The notes: generated from the sequence alone by a model not told the origin. A DNA stretch of 64,000 nucleotides from Veillonella sp. VA137 (GCF_003992015.1 NZ_RQVK01000002.1:62001-126000), one strand, 5' to 3'. Numbered from the stretch's first letter, positions 16,925 to 27,538 are shown. A program made the numbers and translations.

Positions 16925-19651
16925 ATGGCAGAGGAAAAGAAAGGCAAGTCTTCACGAGGAGGGCAAAAGGTACAATCGAAACGATCTACTCCCCTAAAGG
17001 AAAGTAAAACAGGTAAAACGAAAAATACCAAGACGCAGGCGAAAGGCGTTCGGAGCGAAATTAAAGGCCTAGTTCTTATGGGCTTTGCTGTACTAGCTCT
17101 TATAGGCATGGCTGGAGTAGACACTGGCATATGGGGTAGTATCATTAGTGGTATTTTTTCCTATGGGTTTGGCCTAGGTGGTTGGGTGGTAGCCCTATGG
17201 GTCCTCTATAATGGATGGTGCTGGTTATATAGAGGCTCTTTAGCAGCGATTACGAGAAAAGGATTACTATATACAGGAGTACTATTCGTTGTATTAGTGC
17301 AACTAGTGTTGTGGAAGGTAACAAGTGGTGATGAATTAAGTACCACAACTCTAGCAGAAAATGGTGGTGTAGTTGGTGGTCTATTAGGCTCTCTATTTAG
17401 AAGTTTAGTAGGAGACATCGGTGGTATTTTACTATCCGCTATTATAGGCATTGCCTGCGTACTAGGAATTACTAAATTGTCTTTACGTGAAGGCTTACAT
17501 AAAGCGAAAGACAAGGCTAGTGTGGGGCTCGAAATAGCACAAGAGAAAGCAACGGAAACAGCTAGTGCTATTCGTGAGCAAGTGCATGAATGGCAAGAGG
17601 AGTGGCGAGAAGAACGTCGTAAGGCCTATGATCGTGAAAAAGATACAAGATACCCTAAAATAGAAGACTCATCTGATGAAATAGAAGTGGAAGCAGATGC
17701 GGTGATAGAAACTCAGGAGGCAATATCCCGTGCAACGGCGGTAGAAGTATCAGGAGCTAATGTAGTCGATGTAGAGTCTATGGAACCATCAGAGTCAATG
17801 ATAGATACAGAAGAATTAGAAGCCATGGAGCCTAGTAAAGATGTGACTATTATGCAGCCTCCTATGGAAGACTATGAGGATGAAGAAGCGTATATTCCGG
17901 AGCCTCACATCTGTGAAGATGAAGTAGTGACGAGTACTTCCGAAGTAGAATCAGTAGTGGCACCTCTGATGGTAGATAGTGCAGAAGAAGCTGCAGAGGA
18001 TACATCAGGAGAGATATATACTACAGATGTAGATGAAGAGCCTCATGTTACAGACGTATCTACCGAGTTGGAACCTATAACTCCACCATCATTTTTGCAA
18101 ACTACTAATTATGTAGGATCCTTGGTAGAAGTACCAACTATTGAAACGACGAAAGAAGATACAGCAGCAGTGGCTGTGAACACGGATGGCGTGGCGCGTC
18201 CTAGGGCGATAGAAAAGCCTTACCAATATCCTCCGTTGACGATGCTTTCACAGGGGAAATCCAATCCTGTGACCAGTGAAGAAGTGGCTCATAATGCAGT
18301 CTTATTAGAAGAAACATTAGATAATTTTGGTATTACAGCAAAAGTGGTGAATGCTACCCAAGGTCCAACGGTAACACGGTATGAATTAGAACCTGCGAAA
18401 GGGACAAAAGTAAGCCGAATTATGGGTTTACAAGATGATTTAAAAATGAGCTTGGCAGCCGTTGATATTCGTATGGAAGCACCTATACCAGGAAAGTCTG
18501 CAGTAGGCATTGAAATTCCTAATAAAAATGTATCTGCTGTTCATTTACGAGATGTATTGGACTGTGAAGAGTTCCAACAAGCGAGTGGTGGTATTCCGGT
18601 AGGACTTGGTAAAGATATTGCAGACATGCCGGTTATTACGGACTTGGCTAAAATGCCACATCTATTGGTGGCTGGATCCACGGGGTCTGGTAAATCTGTT
18701 TGTGTCAATACATTGATCTCTAGCATCTTGTTTAGTCGTAAGCCAGATGAAGTGAAACTGATTTTGGTGGATCCTAAAATGGTAGAGTTATCCGTGTATA
18801 ACGGTATTCCACACTTGATGTTGCCAGTGGTAACAGATATGAATAAAGCAGCTGCTGTATTACGGTGGGCAGTTCGTGAAATGGATGCCCGCTATATGAC
18901 ATTAGCCACAGCAGGCGTGCGTAATGTGGCTAGCTATAATAAGCAAAATCCAACCAAATCTATGCCTCTCATTTTAATTATTATCGATGAGTTAGCTGAT
19001 TTGATGATGACCAATCCAGATGTGGAAGAATCCATTGACCGATTAGCCGCAAAAGCACGTGCGGCAGGGATTCATATGGTATTGGCAACGCAACGTCCAT
19101 CGGTGGATGTGATTACAGGCAAAATTAAAGCTAATGTGCCGAGTCGTATTGCTTTCACAGTGGCTACTCAAATTGATTCTCGCACCATTCTGGACCAAGC
19201 AGGAGCAGAACGCCTATTAGGTCGTGGCGATATGTTATTTAATCCTATAGGAGCGAATAAACCAATTCGTATCCAAGGGGCCTTCATTTCTGATGAAGAA
19301 GTGGAAGAATTGATTGCTTTTGTCAAAGGACAAGGTCAGCCAGAATATGATGAAGTGATGATGGCAGAAACAGATAAAGGTGCTGAAAGTTCTGATGCCG
19401 TTGGCAGTGATGAGGAACAAGATGAATTGTTGGAACGAGCTGTACAAATTGTACTAGAACAACGTAGTGCGTCAGCCTCTATTTTGCAACGTAGATTGCG
19501 AGTTGGTTTTTCTAGAGCCGGTCGTTTAATTGATACCATGCAAGATATGAAAATTATTGGTCCTCCTACGAATAGTAGTAAAGGTCGCGATATTTTAATG
19601 GGAGAAGATCAAATTAGAGAACTATATTTCCCAAATTTTACAGTAGATTAG
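16925..19651 (+). CDS. ftsK: DNA translocase FtsK/SpoIIIE
   Basis: 908 residues. A basic N-terminal tail is followed by about four transmembrane segments (about 45-190), a long acidic low-complexity linker (about 215-420), and the motor domain with Walker A GSTGSGKSVCVNTL at about 584 and Walker B LIIIDELADLMM. It ends with the winged-helix gamma domain (SASILQRRLRVGFSRAGRLIDTM) that reads KOPS/SRS orientation sequences. It pumps chromosome ends through the division septum. The ATG at 16925 has GGAG 6 nt upstream; an in-frame TTG 12 bp earlier is less likely. The Glu-rich linker is longer than in SpoIIIE. Confidence 0.95.
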   Translation: MAEEKKGKSSRGGQKVQSKRSTPLKESKTGKTKNTKTQAKGVRSEIKGLVLMGFAVLALIGMAGVDTGIWGSIISGIFSYGFGLGGWVVALWVLYNGWCWLYRGSLAAITRKGLLYTGVLFVVLVQLVLWKVTSGDELSTTTLAENGGVVGGLLGSLFRSLVGDIGGILLSAIIGIACVLGITKLSLREGLHKAKDKASVGLEIAQEKATETASAIREQVHEWQEEWREERRKAYDREKDTRYPKIEDSSDEIEVEADAVIETQEAISRATAVEVSGANVVDVESMEPSESMIDTEELEAMEPSKDVTIMQPPMEDYEDEEAYIPEPHICEDEVVTSTSEVESVVAPLMVDSAEEAAEDTSGEIYTTDVDEEPHVTDVSTELEPITPPSFLQTTNYVGSLVEVPTIETTKEDTAAVAVNTDGVARPRAIEKPYQYPPLTMLSQGKSNPVTSEEVAHNAVLLEETLDNFGITAKVVNATQGPTVTRYELEPAKGTKVSRIMGLQDDLKMSLAAVDIRMEAPIPGKSAVGIEIPNKNVSAVHLRDVLDCEEFQQASGGIPVGLGKDIADMPVITDLAKMPHLLVAGSTGSGKSVCVNTLISSILFSRKPDEVKLILVDPKMVELSVYNGIPHLMLPVVTDMNKAAAVLRWAVREMDARYMTLATAGVRNVASYNKQNPTKSMPLILIIIDELADLMMTNPDVEESIDRLAAKARAAGIHMVLATQRPSVDVITGKIKANVPSRIAFTVATQIDSRTILDQAGAERLLGRGDMLFNPIGANKPIRIQGAFISDEEVEELIAFVKGQGQPEYDEVMMAETDKGAESSDAVGSDEEQDELLERAVQIVLEQRSASASILQRRLRVGFSRAGRLIDTMQDMKIIGPPTNSSKGRDILMGEDQIRELYFPNFTVD

Positions 19652-19704
19652 AGTAGTGTGCCATTTGCGTTATGTAGATGGCACCTATATGTATAGGAGG
19701 TTCT

Positions 19705-20151
19705 ATGGCATCGATTGGCGAGGAACTTAGACGTGAGCGTCAACGACGCGGATTAACATTAGAACAAATTGAAGATGTATTACATATAAAAGTAGCTTAC
19801 CTACATGCCTTGGAGCATGATGAGTTTAGTCGTATTCCAGGTAGTGTGTACACCAAAGGGTTCATCAAAAACTATAGTGAACTACTAGGCTTAGATAGTC
19901 GTCGATTGGTGGATACTTTTAAAAATAGAATGGGTGAATCCTTGACGATTCCCAAACGCAGAATGGTATCAAAAGAACAAGAGAAGGCTGATGCCTTTCG
20001 AGAACAGGAATTGATTGAGGCGCCGAAACAACGGTTAACCTATGAAAGTCGTAAGGCAAAACGACAAAAAACGATGATGATAGAACGATTTGTAGTAGGT
20101 GGTATTTTGCTGCTGATTATTCTGTTTTTAGGTTGGCTATTTTTTGTGTAA
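19705..20151 (+). CDS. RodZ-like helix-turn-helix membrane protein
   Basis: 148 residues. An N-terminal HTH_25 domain (IGEELRRERQRRGLTLEQIEDVLHIKVAYLHALE, then GSVYTKGFIKNYSELLGLD) is followed by a basic linker and one C-terminal transmembrane segment (VVGGILLLIILFLGWLFF). RodZ links MreB to the membrane; this protein has the cytoplasmic and membrane parts but no periplasmic domain, so it is a short RodZ. The start at 19705 follows TAGGAGG. A 7-bp hairpin (GTGCCAT/ATGGCAC, 19658-19684) lies in the gap after ftsK. The mre operon is 26 kb away. Confidence 0.82.
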   Translation: MASIGEELRRERQRRGLTLEQIEDVLHIKVAYLHALEHDEFSRIPGSVYTKGFIKNYSELLGLDSRRLVDTFKNRMGESLTIPKRRMVSKEQEKADAFREQELIEAPKQRLTYESRKAKRQKTMMIERFVVGGILLLIILFLGWLFFV

Positions 20152-20169
20152 TACAGTATAAGGAATACA

Positions 20170-22131
20170 ATGAAAGAACAATATTTAATTACTACAAAAG
20201 CAGAAATGGACGAACGAGGGTGGGCTGAACTTGATTTTGTCATTATCAGCGGAGATGCCTATGTGGATCATCCTTCCTTCGCACCTACTGTAATTGGTAG
20301 ATTATTAGAGTCCTATGGATATCGAGTCGGTATCATAGCTCAGCCAGACTGGAACGATGTGAATGCCTTTAAGGTTTTGGGAAAGCCTCGATTGGCGTCC
20401 CTAGTGACAGCAGGTAATTTAGATAGTATGCTCAATAAATTTACAGCAGCCAAGAAACATCGCCGTGATGATGGATATTCTCCAGGTGGTGAATCTGGGC
20501 GGCGCCCAGACCGAGCTACGGTGGTGTATGCGAATCGTATGCGAGAGGCTTTTAAAGGGGTTCCTGTTGTTATTGGCGGCATTGAAGCTAGTTTGCGACG
20601 ATTTGCCCATTATGATTATTGGTCCGATACGGTGCGCCGCTCTATTTTGATGGATAGTAAGGCAGATGTCCTTATCTATGGTATGGGAGAAAAGCAAATC
20701 CGTGAAATCGCCGAAGCTTTAGATAAAGACCAATTACAAAAACGATTACCTGCCATCAAAGGGATCTGTTATGTTGCCAACACCGTGCCAGAGAATGCTA
20801 TTGAATGCCCATCTTACGAAGCGATATCAGCAGATAAAGAAGTCTTTGCTAAAGCCTTTAAAATGCAATTTGATGAGCAAGATCCATACTATGGGAAAGC
20901 AGTGGCGCAAGGGCATGGTAATCGGTATATAGTACAGAATAGTCCAGCCTTACCATTAACACAGGAAGAAATGGACCATGTCTATAGTTTACCCTATACG
21001 AGAAAATGGCATCCTATGTATGATGCGGCTGGTGGAGTACCTGCCTTAGCAGAAGTACAGTTCAGTATTACTAGCCATCGCGGTTGTTTTGGTAGTTGTT
21101 CTTTCTGTGCTATTACAAGCCATCAAGGGCGAATTATTCAAAATCGTAGTCATCAGTCGATTTTAGATGAGGCTCACCGCATGACTACCATGGATGGTTT
21201 TAAAGGGTATATTCACGATGTAGGAGGCCCTACGGCAAACTTCCGTCATGTTGCTTGCGATAAACAGTTAAAAGTAGGAGCTTGTAAGGGGAAAACATGT
21301 GCTGCGCCCAAAGCATGTCCTCAGTTAAATACGAATCATGATGACTATGTGAGCATTTTGCGAAAAGTACGTAATGTAAAAGGCGTAAAAAAAGTGTTCG
21401 TTCGCTCTGGGTTACGGTACGACTATGTATTGGATGATCATAACAAAGACTTCGTTCGAGAATTGTGCGAACATCACGTGAGTGGTCAATTAAAAGTTGC
21501 CCCTGAACATGTATCCGAGCATGTAACGACCATCATGGGGAAAGCTAATAAAAGTTACTTCTTAAAATTTAAATCTTGGTTTGATGAGGCGAATCGCAAA
21601 TTAGGTAAACAACAATTTTTGGTGCCTTATTTTATGAGTTCTCATCCAGGCTGTACATTAGAAGATGCTATTGAATTGGCAGAATTTTTGCGAGATCAAA
21701 ATATGACTCCAGAACAGGTGCAAGATTTTATTCCTACCCCAGGTAGCTTATCGACTGCCATGTATTACACAGGAATCAATCCCCTTACAGGTGAGCCTGT
21801 GTATGTGGCTAAAAAAGGCAGAGATAAAGCTATGCAACGAGCCTTGATGCAATATAAACGAGAAGATAATTACGAATTAGTAAAAGAAGCCTTAATCAAA
21901 GCGAACCGACGAGATTTGATTGGTTTTGGACCTCTATGTTTGATTCCGCCGCGCTGTATAAAAAGGAATACAACAAAATCTGATAGTAGTAGAATTTCAG
22001 TTAAGGGTGGAGTGAAACCAACAGGTAGAGGAAAAGGATCTATGCAAGGGGAACGACATACAAATAGTGGTTCTAAAATTGGTATAGGAAATCGAAAAAA
22101 TAAAGGCACGAAAAAAAGGAATTTTGGTTAG
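20170..22131 (+). CDS. YgiQ family radical SAM protein
   Basis: 653 residues. The N-terminal part (WAELDFVIISGDAYVDHPSF, GRLLESYGYRVGIIAQPDW) is the UPF0313 domain; the radical SAM cluster motif CFGSCSFC (CX3CX2C) is at about residue 308, followed by ITSHQGRIIQNRS. A second Cys-rich patch, CDKQLKVGACKGKTCAAPKACP, may hold an extra cluster. The C-terminal 60 residues are basic and low complexity. The reaction of YgiQ is not known. It begins 18 bp after the RodZ-like gene with AAGGA upstream. Confidence 0.92.
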   Translation: MKEQYLITTKAEMDERGWAELDFVIISGDAYVDHPSFAPTVIGRLLESYGYRVGIIAQPDWNDVNAFKVLGKPRLASLVTAGNLDSMLNKFTAAKKHRRDDGYSPGGESGRRPDRATVVYANRMREAFKGVPVVIGGIEASLRRFAHYDYWSDTVRRSILMDSKADVLIYGMGEKQIREIAEALDKDQLQKRLPAIKGICYVANTVPENAIECPSYEAISADKEVFAKAFKMQFDEQDPYYGKAVAQGHGNRYIVQNSPALPLTQEEMDHVYSLPYTRKWHPMYDAAGGVPALAEVQFSITSHRGCFGSCSFCAITSHQGRIIQNRSHQSILDEAHRMTTMDGFKGYIHDVGGPTANFRHVACDKQLKVGACKGKTCAAPKACPQLNTNHDDYVSILRKVRNVKGVKKVFVRSGLRYDYVLDDHNKDFVRELCEHHVSGQLKVAPEHVSEHVTTIMGKANKSYFLKFKSWFDEANRKLGKQQFLVPYFMSSHPGCTLEDAIELAEFLRDQNMTPEQVQDFIPTPGSLSTAMYYTGINPLTGEPVYVAKKGRDKAMQRALMQYKREDNYELVKEALIKANRRDLIGFGPLCLIPPRCIKRNTTKSDSSRISVKGGVKPTGRGKGSMQGERHTNSGSKIGIGNRKNKGTKKRNFG

Positions 22132-22161
22132 GTATCTCTAATAGGTAAAGGAGGTGAATCT

Positions 22162-23205
22162 ATGAAACGGTTACGATTGCTTATGGTGTATGTACTAGTA
22201 GTAGTAGGTATGTTTAGTGTAGGCTTGTGGCTTAATGATATGAAACAAGATCAAGTGGATCAACGTGTGATTTCTACAAGAGCAGAAATTACTATCTATA
22301 CAGATGGGGACTCTGAAGTCATGACGGCTATAGGTCAGGCCTACGAAAGAGAGGCACAAGTAAGAGTACATGTTATTCCCATACCGCAGAACCAAATGGG
22401 TACACGGTTAGCTTTGCCAGAAGCAGAACAACAAGGGGATCTTGTGATTTCCACAAAGTCCAATCTCAGTGAAGGGGTTGAGCATGGAGCCTTTCGTAGA
22501 TTGCCAATTACTTTAACGTATTCGGTAGATACAGTATTCCACGGTCCGGATGAGCAATGGGTAGGGATATGGTATGATCCTTATGTCTTAGCCTTACACG
22601 ATACTTTCTATAGCAGTCAGGGAAAATATGTAAACACTTGGTTTTCCTTAGCTTATACGGGCCCATGGCGTATAGCGGTCACTGATTTTGTAGCCGATGC
22701 ATCGTCCACTACTTTATTGAATAGTTTTGGTGCTATCTATGGACTAGATGGTGCCATCTCCTATTTTGATAGTTTGCGGCCACGTATTGTGCAGTATGCA
22801 AAAGCCTTGCCATCTTCAGTGCGCATGGCTGCTATTGGAGATGTACAGGTCAGTGTAGGACATTATTCGGATGCCAAATTGTATGAGGTTCATAAATATC
22901 CTTTGACGATTTTATATCCTAGGGAAGGCACTCCTTATGATTTGATGGGCGTGGGGATTCTAAAAGGATCCAGTAATGTTGGTGAAAGTGAAGCGTTTGT
23001 AAGTTGGCTACTTTCAGAACGGGTACAAGCTGTATTGAAAGAGGGGGATAGGTATTATTTGCCAACCAGAGAAACGGTGGAATCTCATAAAGACCGACAG
23101 GGCAATCATCTTGTGTTATGGAATGCAGGGATTGTGAAAGAAGAGCAAGATAAGATATTACAAGAATGGATACGACAAGTGCGTTTTAGAAAGGATACAC
23201 CATGA
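22162..23205 (+). CDS. Extracellular solute-binding protein-like, orphan
   Basis: 347 residues. One hydrophobic segment at residues 5-25 acts as signal peptide or anchor (no lipobox Cys). The rest resembles type 2 periplasmic binding proteins of the iron/spermidine/molybdate group: ITIYTDGDSEVMTAIGQAYEREAQVRVHVI at the mature N-terminus, then GDLVISTKSNL and FGAIYGLDGAISYFDSL. Ligand unknown. No permease or ATPase is nearby; it sits between ygiQ and rimO, overlapping the rimO start by 4 bp (ATGA), so it is translationally coupled to a tRNA/ribosome-modification gene. Confidence 0.65.
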   Translation: MKRLRLLMVYVLVVVGMFSVGLWLNDMKQDQVDQRVISTRAEITIYTDGDSEVMTAIGQAYEREAQVRVHVIPIPQNQMGTRLALPEAEQQGDLVISTKSNLSEGVEHGAFRRLPITLTYSVDTVFHGPDEQWVGIWYDPYVLALHDTFYSSQGKYVNTWFSLAYTGPWRIAVTDFVADASSTTLLNSFGAIYGLDGAISYFDSLRPRIVQYAKALPSSVRMAAIGDVQVSVGHYSDAKLYEVHKYPLTILYPREGTPYDLMGVGILKGSSNVGESEAFVSWLLSERVQAVLKEGDRYYLPTRETVESHKDRQGNHLVLWNAGIVKEEQDKILQEWIRQVRFRKDTP

Positions 23206-24542
23206 GTAAGTTGTTAGGTTATATTAGTTTAGGTTGCGCCAAGAATTTGGTGGATACAGAGGTGATGCTAGGAGCTTTACAAGATAATGGCTATGAAATC
23301 ACAGAAGAGTTAGAAAAAGCAGAAATTATTATTATCAACACATGCACATTTATCGAAAAAGCAAAAGAAGAATCGATTAATACTATATTAGAGGCTGGTC
23401 AATATAAACAATATGGAGACTGTAAAGGTCTTATCGTAGCGGGCTGTTTAAGTCAGCAATACCAAGAAGAATTGTTTACTGAAATTCCAGAAATTGATGC
23501 CCTCATTGGAACAGGATCTTGGAATCGTATTATGGAAGCTGTGGAGGCCATTCAACAAGGTCAACGTATTTGTATCATGGATAGTATGACAAATATGTAT
23601 GATGAAGGCATGCCACGTATGATGACAACACCGGACTATAGTGCGTATGTAAAAATTTCTGAAGGATGCAATAATGGATGTACGTTCTGTATCATTCCGA
23701 AAGTGCGTGGGGCCTATCGCAGTCGATCTATGGAGTCTATTGAACGAGAAGTACAACAGCTTGCAGAAGCAGGTGTGAAAGAAGTAGTATTAATTGCTCA
23801 AGATACAACGTATTATGGAGCTGATTTGAACAATGGTACACCATTACTTTCAGAGTTATTGAAACGATTGGCGAAGATTGAAGGCATCGAATGGATTCGC
23901 ATGTTGTACTTATATCCAAAACACTTCTCTGATGAATTGCTAGAAACAATCATGACAGAGCCAAAGGTGTGCAAGTATATCGATATGCCGCTACAGCATA
24001 TTAACAATACTGTGTTACAACGTATGAACCGTAAGGATACGCGGGAAAATATTGTAACTTTGTTACATAAAATTCGTAATCGCAGTGAGCATATTACATT
24101 GCGCACATCCCTTATTGTAGGGTTCCCTGGAGAAACAGAAGAACAATTCCAAGAATTGGCAGACTTTGTAAAAGATATTCGATTTGACCACATGGGTGTA
24201 TTTACATACTCTCAAGAGGATGGTACACCAGCAGGTGTGATGGATGATCAAATTCCAGAGGAAGTGAAAGAAGAACGGTACCATACATTAATGGCTATTC
24301 AAGCACAAGTTTCAGAAGAACATAATCGTGATCTAGAGGGGACGATTCATCAAGGCCTAATTGAAGCCATCGATGAAGTAGAGCCGGGAAAATTTTTGGC
24401 TCGTGGACGTTTGCAAATGCAGGCTCCAGATGTAGATGGAAATATGTATGTAGAAGATGTAACAGGACTTTCTGAAGGCGATATTGTGACTGTAAAAGTA
24501 TCACAAGGTTTCGCTTATGACGTGGTAGTAGAAACTGTATAG
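23202..24542 (+). CDS. rimO: Ribosomal protein S12 methylthiotransferase RimO
   Basis: 446 residues. The UPF0004 N-terminal domain starts GYISLGCAKNLVDTEVMLG with the first of three conserved cysteines; the radical SAM motif CNNGCTFCIIPKVRG is at about residue 152; a TRAM domain closes the protein. The ISEGCNNGC context and LGCAKN start mark RimO rather than MiaB. It adds a methylthio group to Asp of S12 using two 4Fe-4S clusters. It overlaps the upstream binding-protein gene by 4 bp; cinA follows after 12 bp. Confidence 0.95.
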   Translation: MSKLLGYISLGCAKNLVDTEVMLGALQDNGYEITEELEKAEIIIINTCTFIEKAKEESINTILEAGQYKQYGDCKGLIVAGCLSQQYQEELFTEIPEIDALIGTGSWNRIMEAVEAIQQGQRICIMDSMTNMYDEGMPRMMTTPDYSAYVKISEGCNNGCTFCIIPKVRGAYRSRSMESIEREVQQLAEAGVKEVVLIAQDTTYYGADLNNGTPLLSELLKRLAKIEGIEWIRMLYLYPKHFSDELLETIMTEPKVCKYIDMPLQHINNTVLQRMNRKDTRENIVTLLHKIRNRSEHITLRTSLIVGFPGETEEQFQELADFVKDIRFDHMGVFTYSQEDGTPAGVMDDQIPEEVKEERYHTLMAIQAQVSEEHNRDLEGTIHQGLIEAIDEVEPGKFLARGRLQMQAPDVDGNMYVEDVTGLSEGDIVTVKVSQGFAYDVVVETV

Positions 24543-24554
24543 GATGGTGATAGC

Positions 24555-25790
24555 ATGATCGTAGAATTAATCTCTACAGGATCAGAATTATTACTAGGAC
24601 ATATTGTCAATACAAATGTAAAATGGCTTAGCGAAGAACTGAACAATCGAGGCTATTCTGTGTCATATCAAACGACGGTGGGGGATAATCCTGAGCGTAT
24701 GAAAGAGGTATTTCAACGAGCAGGGGAGCGAGCAGATATTGTGATCAGTTCTGGAGGCTTAGGTGCTACCCAAGGAGATATAACTCGAAAATCCTTGGCA
24801 GATGCGCTAGGATTACCTTTGGTATTTCACGAAGAAGCAGGTCGTGAGGTAGATTCTTTTTATGAGAAACAAGGACGGGTGAAACCTTACGAATCTGACC
24901 GAGATCGGTATTTGCCAGAAGGGGCAAAAGTACTACATAATCCAGTAGGGGTGGCACCAGCAGTAGTAGTGGAACAGGATGATACGGTATATGTATTGTT
25001 ACCAGGTCCTCCATTAGAATTACAGGGAACTTTTATAGAAAGTGTGAGCCCCTTTTTAGAGCAACGTTTTGGACAGCAAGGGATGATTTATTCTGAACGG
25101 TATGCTGTGTATGGATATCGTGAAATGCAACTAGAGGCTCTATTGCAAGACTTGATTCAGAATCAGCAGAATCCAACCATAGCATTATTGATCAAACCAG
25201 GATACATTGAAATTCGCTTAACTGCAAAAGGCGAATCAAAAGTAGACTGTCAGGAGAAATTAGGTCCATGGAGGTCTATCCTATTAGAACGCTTGGAAGA
25301 TATCCGTAGTTTAGATACATCGGTGTTGGAAGACTTTCACAAGGTGGCTCTAACAACAGGCGTTACCATAGGAACTGCTGAATCTTGTACAGGCGGCCTA
25401 GTAGGAAAAATCTTGACTGACTTAGGTGGTAGCAGTGGATATTATCAGGGTGGTATTATTTCCTATGCAAATGCGGTGAAAGAACAAGTATTAGGTGTAT
25501 CATCAGAGACATTGGCAACATATGGTGCTGTCAGTGAAGAAACGGCTAAGGAAATGGTTGAAGGTGTATTTCGTGTATTACGTACAGACTATGCCATTGC
25601 GACCACAGGGATAGCAGGTCCAGGTGGTGGCAGTCAAGAAAAACCAGTAGGTCTTGTATATATTGGTATAGGTACACCACGAGGAATAACTGTATATAAA
25701 GAGATATTTATAGGGGATCGTACTAGTATCCGTAAGAGTGTAGCGGAACGAGCGATTCAATATGTATATAAAGAATTAATAGAAAGGTAG
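24555..25790 (+). CDS. cinA: CinA family protein (nicotinamide-nucleotide amidase)
   Basis: 411 residues with both CinA domains: an N-terminal MoaB/MogA-like domain ([41 protein letters not shown]) and a C-terminal PncC amidase domain ([56 protein letters not shown]). It recycles NMN to NaMN and may act on ADP-ribose. The cinA-recA-recX order is highly conserved in Firmicutes and is reproduced here with a 4-bp gap to recA. Confidence 0.95.
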   Translation: MIVELISTGSELLLGHIVNTNVKWLSEELNNRGYSVSYQTTVGDNPERMKEVFQRAGERADIVISSGGLGATQGDITRKSLADALGLPLVFHEEAGREVDSFYEKQGRVKPYESDRDRYLPEGAKVLHNPVGVAPAVVVEQDDTVYVLLPGPPLELQGTFIESVSPFLEQRFGQQGMIYSERYAVYGYREMQLEALLQDLIQNQQNPTIALLIKPGYIEIRLTAKGESKVDCQEKLGPWRSILLERLEDIRSLDTSVLEDFHKVALTTGVTIGTAESCTGGLVGKILTDLGGSSGYYQGGIISYANAVKEQVLGVSSETLATYGAVSEETAKEMVEGVFRVLRTDYAIATTGIAGPGGGSQEKPVGLVYIGIGTPRGITVYKEIFIGDRTSIRKSVAERAIQYVYKELIER

Positions 25791-25794
25791 AACA

Positions 25795-26904
25795 ATGGCA
25801 AAGGATAAAGCAAAAGAAGCAGCAATTGATATGAAAAGCGGATCTCAAGAAGATCGTATGAGAGCTTTAGAAGGGGCTTTAAAACAAATTGAAAAAGACT
25901 TTGGTCAAGGCGCGATCATGCGCATGGGCGAAGCGGCAGATAAAATGAACATTGAAGTCATTTCTACAGGCGTATTGGCCTTGGATTTGGCAGTTGGTGT
26001 AGGTGGATTCCCACGGGGCCGTATTATTGAAATTTATGGACCAGAATCTTCTGGTAAAACTACGGTGGCTTTACATGCAGCAGCAGAAGCACAACGTAAT
26101 GGTGGCGTTGTTGCCTTCATCGATGCAGAACATGCCTTAGACCCTGTATATGCGAAAAAATTAGGCGTAGATATCAATAGCTTGTTGATTTCCCAACCAG
26201 ATAATGGTGAACAAGGCTTAGAAATTACAGAGGCTTTGGTTCGCTCTGGGGCAGTAGACTTAATCGTTGTGGACTCCGTAGCGGCCTTAACACCTAAAGT
26301 AGAGATTGATGGTGAAATGACAGATGCTCACGTTGGGGTACATGCGCGTTTGATGAGTAAAGCATTACGTAAATTAACAAGCTCCATCAGTAAAACTAGA
26401 ACGGTTATTATCTTTATTAACCAATTGCGTGAAAAAGTGGGCGTTATGTTTGGTAACCCAGAAACAACTACAGGTGGCCGTGCTTTAAAATTCTACTCTA
26501 CTATTCGTTTAGATGTACGCAAAGGGGAAGCGTTGACTTCTGCTAAAGAACATGTCGGTAACCGTACAAAAGTAAAAGTTGTGAAAAATAAAGTAGCTCC
26601 TCCATTCAAAGTGGCAGAATTTGATTTAATGTTTGGGGAAGGCGTTTCCTACGAAGGTACATTGATTGACATCGGTGCGAATATTGAAGTGATCAAAAAA
26701 TCTGGTGCTTGGTATTCCTATAATGGAGAGCGTATGGGTCAAGGTAAAGAGGCTGCCAAAGTATTCTTGAAAGAAAACCCTCAAATTGCTCAAGAAATTG
26801 ATTCTATTATTCGTGATACATTAGCAGCAGAACCATTGAATGTACTTGGTCATGATGAAGAAGTGGATGAAGTAGCAACTACTGAAACTGTGGATATGGA
26901 ATAA
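25795..26904 (+). CDS. recA: Recombinase RecA
   Basis: 369 residues. Walker [13 protein letters not shown] (about 81-92), the [22 protein letters not shown] loop 1 region, the [29 protein letters not shown] loop 2 region and the acidic C-terminal tail are all present. RecA forms filaments on single-stranded DNA for strand exchange and triggers LexA cleavage. There is no obvious SOS box in the 4-bp gap to cinA, so induction would have to come from further upstream. The stop overlaps the recX start. Confidence 0.99.
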   Translation: MAKDKAKEAAIDMKSGSQEDRMRALEGALKQIEKDFGQGAIMRMGEAADKMNIEVISTGVLALDLAVGVGGFPRGRIIEIYGPESSGKTTVALHAAAEAQRNGGVVAFIDAEHALDPVYAKKLGVDINSLLISQPDNGEQGLEITEALVRSGAVDLIVVDSVAALTPKVEIDGEMTDAHVGVHARLMSKALRKLTSSISKTRTVIIFINQLREKVGVMFGNPETTTGGRALKFYSTIRLDVRKGEALTSAKEHVGNRTKVKVVKNKVAPPFKVAEFDLMFGEGVSYEGTLIDIGANIEVIKKSGAWYSYNGERMGQGKEAAKVFLKENPQIAQEIDSIIRDTLAAEPLNVLGHDEEVDEVATTETVDME

Positions 26905-27407
26905 TGGCATTTCGTACATCGAAAGAGCAGGAATGGACATTTGCATCGGTCATGGAACAAGCTTTGCGGCTATTAGGACCACGGTCCTTAAGTACGCTAG
27001 AGCTGAGACGAAAACTGTCTCAACGTTCTGTGCCTAGTGAACTGATTCACGATGTAGAAGAAAAACTTCTATCCTTATCGTACTTAGACGATGAAGAATT
27101 GTCGGAAGAAGCGTTGCGTGCCTATATGGAGGCAGAAAAGTATAGTATCTATTATATTCGTGAAAAAATGCGGGAACGAGGTCTTGCTGTATCTTATGTA
27201 TTAGATGACTATGATGAATGGTCGGTAGCGGTAAAACTATTAGAGCAACGATTTCACATATCCGATGAGGAGCGGTTAGCAGCCATCGAAGAGGGCGAAG
27301 AAGATAAGTTTAGCAAGAAAAAAATAATTTATTTTCTAAAGAATCGTGGATTCGCTGTGAGTACAATTCAATCTATTTGTTATGAATGGGGCCCCTACTT
27401 AGAGTAG
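26904..27407 (+). CDS. recX: Regulatory protein RecX
   Basis: 167 residues, small and charged, with the three-helix repeats of RecX (ALRLLGPRSLSTLELRRKLSQRSV, YSIYYIREKMRERGL, KKKIIYFLKNRGF). RecX binds RecA filaments and limits their growth. It is the last gene of the rimO-cinA-recA-recX run; its ATG overlaps the recA stop (TAATG). Its own stop codon lies inside the stem of the operon terminator. Confidence 0.92.
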   Translation: MAFRTSKEQEWTFASVMEQALRLLGPRSLSTLELRRKLSQRSVPSELIHDVEEKLLSLSYLDDEELSEEALRAYMEAEKYSIYYIREKMRERGLAVSYVLDDYDEWSVAVKLLEQRFHISDEERLAAIEEGEEDKFSKKKIIYFLKNRGFAVSTIQSICYEWGPYLE

Positions 27408-27417
27408 GGGCTTTGTC
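27391..27417 (+). terminator. Terminator at the end of recX
   Basis: GCCCCTAC (27391-27398) pairs with GTAGGGGC (27404-27411) around TTAGA, followed by TTTGTCTT. The recX TAG (27405-27407) is in the 3' arm. Confidence 0.8.
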
Positions 27418-27446
27418 TTGACATTCCACGGTGTATGAACTAAAAT
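27418..27446 (+). promoter_or_regulatory. Promoter of rny
   Basis: Perfect TTGACA (27418-27423), 17 bp, TAAAAT (27441-27446), beginning in the T-tail of the recX terminator. It gives a leader of about 105 nt. Confidence 0.8.
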
Positions 27447-27501
27447 TAAAATAGCCTTAATAATAAACAAAATAAAATTTGAAAGCAAAATGGGCGAGAA
27501 A

Positions 27502-27538
27502 CCGGGGAAGCGGATGTATCGACTTCTCCTTTTTTTAT
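27502..27538 (+). terminator. Terminator-like hairpin in the rny leader (possible attenuator)
   Basis: GGGGAAG (27503-27509) pairs with CTTCTCC (27522-27528), followed by seven Ts. It lies between the rny promoter and the rny ribosome site, so it would cut most transcripts unless antiterminated or processed. No competing antiterminator is obvious. Confidence 0.5.
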
